From Actinomycetospora endophytica (GTDB lineage: Bacteria; Actinomycetota; Actinomycetes; Mycobacteriales; Pseudonocardiaceae), in contig NZ_JAJNDB010000001.1 in NCBI RefSeq assembly GCF_021026375.1, positions 1,488,001-1,552,000 on the forward strand: a stretch of 64,000 bases of DNA. The letters are read 5' to 3'. Position numbers and translations under genes: made by a program. Shown piece by piece: positions 8,202-14,706 of this stretch. Every line of letters starts with the position of its first letter. The first letter of the stretch is position 1. A model generated the notes under the pieces. The model saw only the letters and a list, made by a program, of their open reading frames with translations, was not told where the DNA came from and searched no databases.

Positions 8202-8996
8202 TCACCCGGACCACCCGTCGAGCACCGGCTGCTCGGCCGCGACCGTGCCGACCCGCGCGACCGGCGCCGCCTCCCCGTCGTCGAGACCCCAGCACCGGGC
8301 GGTGACGGCGACGGCGAGCAACGGGCACCCGCCGGCGTCCCCCCGGGTCATCCGGGACTCGAGCTTGCCCAGGTGCGTGGTGGTCGACGTCGAGAACCGG
8401 CTGCGGATCTGCTCGTCGGAGTGCCCCGCGTCCCGCGAGAGGCGTCGGGCGAGCTCACGCACGTCGTCGTGGGTCCTGGTGAGCAGCACGGCGCCGTCGA
8501 TGAGCCCGGCGTCGTAGAGGCTGCGGTAGGCGCCGATGTCCCGGTCGAGGTTGCCGTCCTTGGCGTTCCACTCGACGTCGAGCGCGACCCGGCCCTTCAC
8601 GTTGTCGACCTTGTAGCCCTCGTTGCGCACCTCGTTGCACCGTTCGACGACGTCGCGCTCCCCGGCGGGTGCCCACGGCTGCACCTGGAGCACCGAGCGG
8701 ACCACCGTGTCCACGCGGCCCTCCCGCCAGCCCCGCCCCCGGAAGTCGTCGTTGAGCCGGTGCGCCAGCCGGGACTCGTTCCCGCCCGCCTCGATGAGGT
8801 CCGCGGTGCCCAGCACGAAGTCGTCGAGCACCGCGCACAGCTCGGCGAACTCCTCGGGAGCGGTCGCCGCCAGGACGGCGGCCGCGTTGCGGGTCTCCCG
8901 GAGCTCGTACCGCTCGCCCAGCGCCGCCAGCCGCGCCAGCGGGACGGCGGCGGGGTCCGCGCCGCCCGCGCGCGACCAGCTGTCGGTGAGCTCCAT
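8202..8996 (-). CDS. type II restriction endonuclease, BglII/BstYI-like
   Basis: A 264-residue protein whose core NVKGRVALDVEWNAKDGNLD, followed by RDIGAYRSLYDAGLIDGAVLLTR, matches my recollection of the BglII/BstYI endonuclease family, including an acidic cluster D131, D140, E142 and N144 in place of the family's D-x-E-x-Q metal-binding set. Such enzymes cut AGATCT or RGATCY; specificity here is untested. An early helical region with SRLAHRLNDDFRGRGWREGRVDT is also typical. The ATG at 8996 is preferred; an in-frame TTG 18 bases upstream is possible. The MT-A70 methyltransferase lies 71 bases downstream on the same strand. Alternative: an orphan PD-(D/E)xK nuclease. Confidence 0.75.
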   Translation of the reverse strand: MELTDSWSRAGGADPAAVPLARLAALGERYELRETRNAAAVLAATAPEEFAELCAVLDDFVLGTADLIEAGGNESRLAHRLNDDFRGRGWREGRVDTVVRSVLQVQPWAPAGERDVVERCNEVRNEGYKVDNVKGRVALDVEWNAKDGNLDRDIGAYRSLYDAGLIDGAVLLTRTHDDVRELARRLSRDAGHSDEQIRSRFSTSTTTHLGKLESRMTRGDAGGCPLLAVAVTARCWGLDDGEAAPVARVGTVAAEQPVLDGWSG

Positions 8997-9120
8997 CGTC
9001 GGGCAGTCTCCCAAACCGGGTCCGCACCCCCGCAGACCTCACGGGGAGTGGTGCGGTTTCCTGGACACGACGCCCGCGCGCGGAACCCGGGCGCGTGCGA
9101 CGAGAGAACCCGGGGGGCCG

Positions 9121-10674
9121 ATGACCACCACGACGCCGGCTCACGGCCTGCCGCGGCTCGCCCCGCCGCCCCCGCCTCCCGACCGACCCGCCGTCGCGTG
9201 GTGGCCGGTGCTCGGCGTCGCGGCCGCGCTGGGGCTCGTCCTGGGCGTCCTCTCGGCGCGCTACGGCTACTTCGGCGACGAGTACTACTTCATCTCGGCC
9301 GGGTCCCGGCCCGCCGCCGGGTACGCCGACCAGCCGCCGATGCTGCCGCTCCTCGCGGCCGCGCTGCAGCACCTCGCGCCCGGGAACCTCGTGGTCCTGC
9401 GGCTGCCGTCGACGCTGCTCTCCGCGGCTGGGGTCGTCGTCGCCGCGGTGATCGCCGCCGAGCTCGGGGGCGGACGGCGGGCCCAGCTGCTGGCCGCCGT
9501 CGGGACCGCGGCCAGCCCCTACCTGCTCGCCACCGGCCACCTGCTCGCGACGTCGACCGTCGACCCGTTCTGCTGGTCGGTCGCGCTGCTGCTGCTGGTC
9601 CGGTGGCTGCGGCTCGAGAACCGTCCCGACTCCCGCGGGGCGGCGACCCGGGACCGGCTCCTCCTCGGGCTCGGCGTCGTGATCGCGGTCGCGCTCTTCG
9701 ACAAGATCCTCATCCCGGTGCTGCTCGTGGGCATCGCGATCGGGGTGTGGGTCGCCGGCCCGCGACGGCTGCTGCGCCGCCCGATGCTGTGGATCGGGCT
9801 CGCGATCGCCGCGGCCTCCACGGTGCCGACGCTGGTGTGGCAGGCCCAGCACGGGTGGCCGCAGCTGCGGATGGGCTCCGTGGTCGCGGGCGAGTCGTCG
9901 CTGTTCGGGAACCGGTGGGAGTTCCTGCCGTTCGCGCTCTACTACGCCGGGGTGCTGCCCGGGGCGGTGCTCGTCGTGATCGGGCTCTGGGCGCTGCTGC
10001 GCAGCGAGCGCCTGCGTCCGTGGCGCAGCCTGGGGATCGCCTGCGCCTTCGTCACCCTGGCGCTGCTCGCGGCGGGCGGGCGGCCGTACTACCTGTCGGG
10101 GCTCTACGCGCTCGTGCTCGCGGCCGGTGCCGTGGCGGCGGGCACGCTGACCGCCCGGCCCTGGCACCGGTGGTGGCGCTGGACGCTGCGGCCGGCCGCC
10201 GTCGTGGTGGGCGCGGTGCTGGCGATGGCCTGGGTGCTGCCGGTGGGTCCGTCGTCGTGGCGGGCGCCGACCGAGTTCGAGACGATGGGCCAGGTCGGTT
10301 GGGCGGACTTCACGACGGGGGTCGCGCAGACCTGGCAGGCGCTGCCGCCGCCGCAGCGCGAGCACACCGTCGTCATGGCCTACTCGTACTGGTACGCGGC
10401 GGCGCTCGAGCACGAGGGCCCGGCCCGTGGGCTGCCCTCGCCGATCTACTCGACCCACCGCGGCTTCGGCTACTTCGACGTCCCGCCCGGTTCCGAGGAT
10501 GCGCTGCTGGTCGGCGAGGTGAAGTGGGCACCGCGCTTCTGCTCGCGGCTCGTCCCGCTCCCGACCGTCGCCGGGGCCGACTTCGCCCCGGTCAACGACG
10601 ACGTCCAGATGGCCCTGTGCACGCCGCGGGAGCCGTGGGCGCAGGCGTGGCCGTCGTTGCGGAACCTCGCGTAG
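9121..10674 (+). CDS. GT39-like membrane glycosyltransferase (ArnT/PMT superfamily)
   Basis: A 517-residue polytopic membrane protein with about a dozen hydrophobic helices. The first periplasmic loop RYGYFGDEYYFI, with its adjacent acidic pair, followed by GYADQPPMLPLLAA, is the signature of GT-C fold enzymes related to ArnT and protein O-mannosyltransferases, which use polyprenyl-phosphate sugars. The C-terminal extracellular part (YSYWYAAALEHEG, STHRGFGYFD) is family-typical. ATG 9121 follows a GGGGGGCCG stretch. Donor and acceptor are unknown; cell-wall polysaccharide or lipid modification is likely. Its TAG stop is the left edge of palindromic element copy 2. Confidence 0.8.
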   Translation: MTTTTPAHGLPRLAPPPPPPDRPAVAWWPVLGVAAALGLVLGVLSARYGYFGDEYYFISAGSRPAAGYADQPPMLPLLAAALQHLAPGNLVVLRLPSTLLSAAGVVVAAVIAAELGGGRRAQLLAAVGTAASPYLLATGHLLATSTVDPFCWSVALLLLVRWLRLENRPDSRGAATRDRLLLGLGVVIAVALFDKILIPVLLVGIAIGVWVAGPRRLLRRPMLWIGLAIAAASTVPTLVWQAQHGWPQLRMGSVVAGESSLFGNRWEFLPFALYYAGVLPGAVLVVIGLWALLRSERLRPWRSLGIACAFVTLALLAAGGRPYYLSGLYALVLAAGAVAAGTLTARPWHRWWRWTLRPAAVVVGAVLAMAWVLPVGPSSWRAPTEFETMGQVGWADFTTGVAQTWQALPPPQREHTVVMAYSYWYAAALEHEGPARGLPSPIYSTHRGFGYFDVPPGSEDALLVGEVKWAPRFCSRLVPLPTVAGADFAPVNDDVQMALCTPREPWAQAWPSLRNLA

Positions 10675-10743
10675 GTGCGCTGCGCGCATGTGAGCACTTT
10701 TCCGTGCTATGACACGGAATAGTGCTCACACGGCGAAGCCACC
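10672..10743. repeat. 3'-end palindromic element, family 1, copy 2
   Basis: Arms 10689-10706 and 10713-10730 (TGTGAGCACTTTTCCGTG against CACGGAATAGTGCTCACA) pair with one T-T mismatch and a 6-base loop. The left flank TAGGTGCGCTGCGCGC matches the other copies. Unlike them it lies between tandem genes, and the predicted GTG start of the downstream lipoprotein (10722) is inside its right arm. Confidence 0.75.
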
Positions 10744-12242
10744 TCCTGCTGGCGCTCCTGCTGCTGCTGGCGGGGTGCGCCGCGCCCGCGGGGTCGTCGT
10801 CGGGTGCGCCCGACGGGGCCGCCGGTCCGGCACCGTCGGTCCGGCTCGGGACGAACGGCGCCGCCGTCCCGCGGATCGACTGGCGACCGTGCGGTGGCGC
10901 GTTCCAGTGCGCGACGGTGCCCGTGCCCCTGGACTACCGGAACCCGACGGGGCCGACGATCCCGCTCGGGATGGTCCGCCTCCCCGCGCTGGACCCGGCC
11001 CACCGGATCGGCACCCTCGCGGTCAACTACGGCGGCCCCGGCACCCCCGGCACGTCGAGCCTGCGCCGGCTCGCGTCCCGGTTCGACGGCGTGCGGGCGC
11101 GGATGGACGTGCTCGCGGTGGACCCGCGCGGGGTCGGGCAGTCCAGCCCGGTGCGCTGCGGACCGTTCGACGGGCAGCCGGTGCTGCCCGCCGGGTCCCC
11201 GCTCGCCGACCCGGCCGGGTTCTGGACGGCGGCCCGCGCGGCCGGGCAGGCGTGTGCGGCCGCGTCCGGTGAGCTGCTGCGCCACCTGTCCACGGCGAAC
11301 GCCGCCCGCGACCTCGACCTGATCCGGCAGTCCCTCGGCGACCCGGAGATCAGCGTCTACGGCTACTCCTACGGCACCGTGCTCGCCGGGACCTACGCGA
11401 ACCTCTTCGCAGACCACACCCGGGCCCTCGTCGTCGACGGCACCCTCGACCTCGCCGCCAACGCCGGGAGCGGTGACCCGGGCCGGCCGGTCGACGTGCG
11501 GGCCGGGGTGGCGGCGGCGCGCGACGCCTCGGTGCAGGCGTTCCTCGGCGCCTGCTCCGCCGCCGGGCCGGGACGGTGCGCGCTCGCCGCCCCTCCGGGC
11601 GCCGATCCCCACGCCCGGTTCGACGCCGCCGTCGCCGCCTCGACCCGCACCGGCGGGTCCGCGGCGCTCGCCGACCGGGTCTCGACGGCGTTGGAGTCCG
11701 GCGGGCGGCTCGGCTCGCTGGCGCGCGGCGTGGCCGCCCTCGCCCCGGCCGGCGTCGCGCCCGGTCCGGTGGTGCCCGACCGGACCGCCGGCGCCCCCGG
11801 GCACTCCACGGCCTTCCTCGCGATCCAGTGCACCGACGTCGTGACGCCGAGCGCGGCGCAGATCACCGCGCTGCTGCCCGGCGAGCAGGCCGCCCACCCG
11901 CTGTTCGGGGTGCCCACCGCACTGAACACCGCGGCGTGCGTCGACTGGCCCGCGATCGACCCCGACCGCTACCTGGGCCCCTGGAACGCGCCGCTGCGGG
12001 CCCCGGCGCTCGTGATCAACGCCCGCGAGGACCCGGACACCCCGCTCGCGAACGCCCGCGCCACGGCCGCGGAGCTCTCGTCGGCGCGGCTCCTGACCGT
12101 CGACGGGTTCGGGCACACCACACTCGATCTCCCGAGCCGGTGCGCCCAGGACGCCGCGGCCGCCTACCTGGTCGACCCGACGAGGCCTCCTGCTGACGGC
12201 ACCGTGTGCCCGCCCGACCCCGGAGCGGTGGCGTTCTCGTAG
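10722..12242 (+). CDS. secreted alpha/beta-hydrolase lipoprotein, TAP/tripeptidyl aminopeptidase type
   Basis: A 506-residue exported hydrolase. The N-terminus is a basic pair, a leucine run and the lipobox LLAGC, so it is anchored outside the membrane. The catalytic core shows NYGGPGTPG, VDPRGVGQSSPVRC, the nucleophile elbow YGYSYGTVLAGTYAN near residue 210, the acid region in VINAREDPDTPLANA and the His in DGFGHTTLD within a C-terminal TAP-like domain. Family members remove N-terminal tripeptides or act as exported proteases. The GTG start lies inside the hairpin's right arm with only a weak upstream GGA; no later start keeps the signal peptide intact. The TAG stop begins palindromic element copy 3. 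Confidence 0.8.
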   Translation: MLTRRSHLLLALLLLLAGCAAPAGSSSGAPDGAAGPAPSVRLGTNGAAVPRIDWRPCGGAFQCATVPVPLDYRNPTGPTIPLGMVRLPALDPAHRIGTLAVNYGGPGTPGTSSLRRLASRFDGVRARMDVLAVDPRGVGQSSPVRCGPFDGQPVLPAGSPLADPAGFWTAARAAGQACAAASGELLRHLSTANAARDLDLIRQSLGDPEISVYGYSYGTVLAGTYANLFADHTRALVVDGTLDLAANAGSGDPGRPVDVRAGVAAARDASVQAFLGACSAAGPGRCALAAPPGADPHARFDAAVAASTRTGGSAALADRVSTALESGGRLGSLARGVAALAPAGVAPGPVVPDRTAGAPGHSTAFLAIQCTDVVTPSAAQITALLPGEQAAHPLFGVPTALNTAACVDWPAIDPDRYLGPWNAPLRAPALVINAREDPDTPLANARATAAELSSARLLTVDGFGHTTLDLPSRCAQDAAAAYLVDPTRPPADGTVCPPDPGAVAFS

Positions 12243-12314
12243 GTGCGCTCCGCGCCCGTGAGCACAAATTGATGCCCTGGCGTCAATTTGTGCTCACGAG
12301 CGCGGCAGCGCACC
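12240..12314. repeat. 3'-end palindromic element, family 1, copy 3
   Basis: Arms 12258-12272 and 12283-12297 (GTGAGCACAAATTGA against TCAATTTGTGCTCAC) form a 15-bp perfect stem. The outer flanks GGTGCGCT (12243-12250) and AGCGCACC (12307-12314) also pair, giving a nested palindrome. It separates the convergent TAP hydrolase and monooxygenase, and the monooxygenase's TGA stop is inside the right arm. Confidence 0.8.
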
Positions 12315-13716
12315 GGGACCACACGAAGCCGTCGGGCCGGATGACGATGACGTCGCCGTCGCTCGCCCCGTACGCCTCGCGCAGCACCCCGTCCGCGGCG
12401 ATCGCGTCGGCGTCGAGCACCTGCACCGTCCCGGGCAGCTCCGGAGCGGGAGCCGGCCCGCCGAACGCCAGCACCGTCCAGTCGGCCGCGCGTCGTTCCG
12501 CGAACAGATCGGTGGCCGCCCCGTCGACGACCAGCGGCGCGTCCGGCGCACGGTCGCCGGGCCGCGGACCGGGCCCGTCGTCGTCCGCGACGGCCAGCGG
12601 ACCACCCCGGTAGTTCGTGGCGAACCCCGCCGTGTCGCGGACCTGCTCCGGCGTCCGATGCCAGAACTGCCGTCGGGTCAACTGCCCCGAGAGGCCCAGC
12701 ACGCCCGCCGCGACCGGGAGCCGCTCGGCGGTGTAGGTGTCGAGCAGCGACTCCTCGGCCCGGCCGGCGGCCACCGCGGCGAGCTTCCAGCCCAGGTTGA
12801 CCGCGTCGCTGATCCCGGTGTTCATCCCCTGCCCACCCGCGGGCGAGTGGACGTGCGCCGCGTCCCCGGCGAGCAACACCCGGCCCACGCGGTAGTCGTC
12901 GACCATGCGGACGTTGAGCCGCCAGTCCCCGCAGGTCTCCACGCGGCGTACACGGATGCGCGGGGCGAGCGCGTCGATCAGTTCCCGCAGTACCGGCTCG
13001 GACGAGCGCACCGACGGGTCCGAGTGCGCGATCTGTACCTGCCAGGTCGGCGTGGCCGGCAGCGGGCAGAGCGCGAAGTACATCGCGCCGCTCCCGACCA
13101 GCGGCCCGGGCTCGGACCACATGTGCCAGTGGTCCCGGTCGAGTCCGTCGAGCTCCACGTCGCCGAGCAGCAGGCGGACCTCCTCGTGCGTCTCGCCGAG
13201 GAAGCCGATCCCGAGCTCGCGTCGCACGGTGCTCGACCCGCCGTCGGCACCCACCACCCACGACGCGGCCACCGTCCCGCCGTCCTCCAGCGCGACCCTC
13301 ACCCCGTCGTCGTCCTGCTCGAGGCCCGTGACGTGGCGGCCGTACTCGATCTCCACGCCCTCCTCGGCGAGCCGCTCGCGCAGCACCTGCTCGGTGCGCC
13401 ACTGCGGGATGATGAGCGAGCGGGCCCACGGGGTCGTCGGGTCGGGCTCGGCGCGGTTCAGGACGACGTCCTCCGCGGTCCCGTCCGCCCCGTGCCGCCG
13501 GATCGCCAGCTCGAACGCGCCGAGCGAGACCAGGCGGTCGGCCACTCCCATCGCGTCGAGCAGCTCGAGCGTCCGCGGCTGCATGCCCTTGCCCCGCGAC
13601 CCGCGGTGCGGCCCGTCCGCGGCGTCGAGCACCCGGACCCGCACTCCCCGCCGTGCGAGCTCGATCGCCGCCGTGAGCCCCGTCGGACCCGCTCCCACCA
13701 CCAGCACGTCATCCAT
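12283..13716 (-). CDS. FAD-dependent aromatic monooxygenase (PheA/TfdB type)
   Basis: A 477-residue group A flavoprotein hydroxylase. GAGPTGLTAAIELARRG near residue 8 binds FAD, VVGADGGSSTVRRELG is the DG motif and LAGDAAHVHSPAGGQGMNTGISDA the GD/FAD-ribityl motif. Such enzymes hydroxylate phenolic or polyketide aromatics with NAD(P)H and O2. A TetR regulator is divergent 64 bases away, with a 15-bp dyad between them. The TGA stop is within palindromic element copy 3, so the last residues (ALVSTN) are encoded by that repeat. TAGTCT six bases before the ATG suggests a leaderless transcript. Confidence 0.85.
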   Translation of the reverse strand: MDDVLVVGAGPTGLTAAIELARRGVRVRVLDAADGPHRGSRGKGMQPRTLELLDAMGVADRLVSLGAFELAIRRHGADGTAEDVVLNRAEPDPTTPWARSLIIPQWRTEQVLRERLAEEGVEIEYGRHVTGLEQDDDGVRVALEDGGTVAASWVVGADGGSSTVRRELGIGFLGETHEEVRLLLGDVELDGLDRDHWHMWSEPGPLVGSGAMYFALCPLPATPTWQVQIAHSDPSVRSSEPVLRELIDALAPRIRVRRVETCGDWRLNVRMVDDYRVGRVLLAGDAAHVHSPAGGQGMNTGISDAVNLGWKLAAVAAGRAEESLLDTYTAERLPVAAGVLGLSGQLTRRQFWHRTPEQVRDTAGFATNYRGGPLAVADDDGPGPRPGDRAPDAPLVVDGAATDLFAERRAADWTVLAFGGPAPAPELPGTVQVLDADAIAADGVLREAYGASDGDVIVIRPDGFVWSRCAAALVSTN

Positions 13717-13737
13717 GGGGTGAGACTACAACGCAAC

Positions 13738-13752
13738 TGAGACTTAGTGTCA
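13738..13752. promoter_or_regulatory. putative TetR operator between monooxygenase and tetR
   Basis: TGAGACTTAGTGTCA is a 15-bp imperfect dyad (TGAsACT-n-AGTsTCA). It overlaps the minus-strand -35 (TTGACA, 13748-13753) whose -10 is TAGTCT (13723-13728), and sits where the -35 of tetR would be relative to its CATAAT -10 (13768-13773). One site could repress both genes. Confidence 0.6.
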
Positions 13753-13780
13753 AAAGAATTTCCGTGCCATAATCGCAGCC

Positions 13781-14392
13781 ATGGGGCTACGGGAGCGGAA
13801 GAAGGAGCGCACACGCGCCGAGCTGCAGCGTCATGCGCTCCGGCTCTTCCGCGACCACGGGTACGCCGAGACGACGGTCGACGACATCGCGGCCGCTGCC
13901 GAGGTCAGTCGCAGCACGTTCTTCCGGTACTTCCCGACCAAGGAGGACGTCGTCCTGTTCGACGACGTCGACCCGGTGATGGAACGCGTGATGCACGGCC
14001 TGCCGGACGGCACCCCGCTGCTGGCGGCGGTGCGGACGGTGCTGCGGGAGTCCTTCGGATCGCTCGACGACGAGGCCCGCGCGCTCGAGGAGGTCCGTAT
14101 GGAGCTGGCCCGCTCGGTGCCCCAGATCGCGGCGATCCTGCGCGAGCGCAACGCGTTCGCGGTGGAGCAGGTCGCCGGGATGGTCGGGCCGGCGACGGGT
14201 CGGGATCCCGCCGACCCCGAGGTCCTGCTCTTCAGCGGGATCGTGCTCGGCGCCCGGCACGCGGCGCGCGCCCGGGTCGAGGCCGGCCGGGCCGCGAGCT
14301 ACGTGGACGAGCTGGACGCCATGCTCGGGCGGCTCGGCGCGGGGATCCCGCTGGCCGACGAGCCGGTCCGTGCCCGGGCTCAGTCGCCATGA
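13781..14392 (+). CDS. TetR-family transcriptional regulator
   Basis: A 203-residue repressor. The N-terminal helix-turn-helix is complete (RDHGYAETTVDDIAAAAEVSRSTFFRYFPTKEDVV), as in MftR/ethR-like actinobacterial regulators; the C-terminal half is the usual variable ligand-binding domain with a second-half MVGPATGRDPAD segment. CATAAT lies 7 bases before the ATG, so the mRNA is probably leaderless. It is divergent from the aromatic monooxygenase and an operator-like dyad lies between, so it probably represses that gene and itself, with the monooxygenase substrate or a related phenolic as inducer. Its 3' end overlaps the convergent DUF5313 gene by 13 bases. Confidence 0.85.
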   Translation: MGLRERKKERTRAELQRHALRLFRDHGYAETTVDDIAAAAEVSRSTFFRYFPTKEDVVLFDDVDPVMERVMHGLPDGTPLLAAVRTVLRESFGSLDDEARALEEVRMELARSVPQIAAILRERNAFAVEQVAGMVGPATGRDPADPEVLLFSGIVLGARHAARARVEAGRAASYVDELDAMLGRLGAGIPLADEPVRARAQSP

Positions 14393-14706
14393 CCCAGCAC
14401 CAGCTCGGGCAGGAATCCGTGCTGGTAGAGCCGCTTTTCCCGGATCATCGGCGAGAAGATCGCGGCCATGAACAGGGCCGAGAACAGCACGAAGCACGGC
14501 AGCGCGACCCGCAGCCAGCCCGGCCCCGGCAGGAGCGCGAGCAGGGCGGCGGGCACGCACTGCACGGCGGTGCGCGAGAGCTGGCGCAGGAACCAGGTCC
14601 GCGCCGTGAGGTCGTGCAGCACCCAGTCGCCGTACCGCACCGGCAGCCGGGCCCCGAACGCGTAGGCGAGCCACCGCAGCACGCCCGGTCGGGGGGTCCT
14701 AGCCAC
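14380..14706 (-). CDS. DUF5313 small membrane protein
   Basis: A 108-residue protein with the DUF5313 pattern: PGVLRWLAYAFGARLPVRYGDWVLHDLTARTWFLRQLSR, then two hydrophobic helices (VPAALLALLPGPGWLRVALPC and LFSALFMAAIFSPMI) and a short basic tail. The family is restricted to actinobacteria and has no known function. The GTG start at 14706 overlaps the end of the upstream FAD/Fe-S oxidoreductase by 8 bases, so it is probably co-transcribed and translationally coupled with it. Its 3' end overlaps tetR in the convergent direction. Confidence 0.7.
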   Translation of the reverse strand: MARTPRPGVLRWLAYAFGARLPVRYGDWVLHDLTARTWFLRQLSRTAVQCVPAALLALLPGPGWLRVALPCFVLFSALFMAAIFSPMIREKRLYQHGFLPELVLGHGD

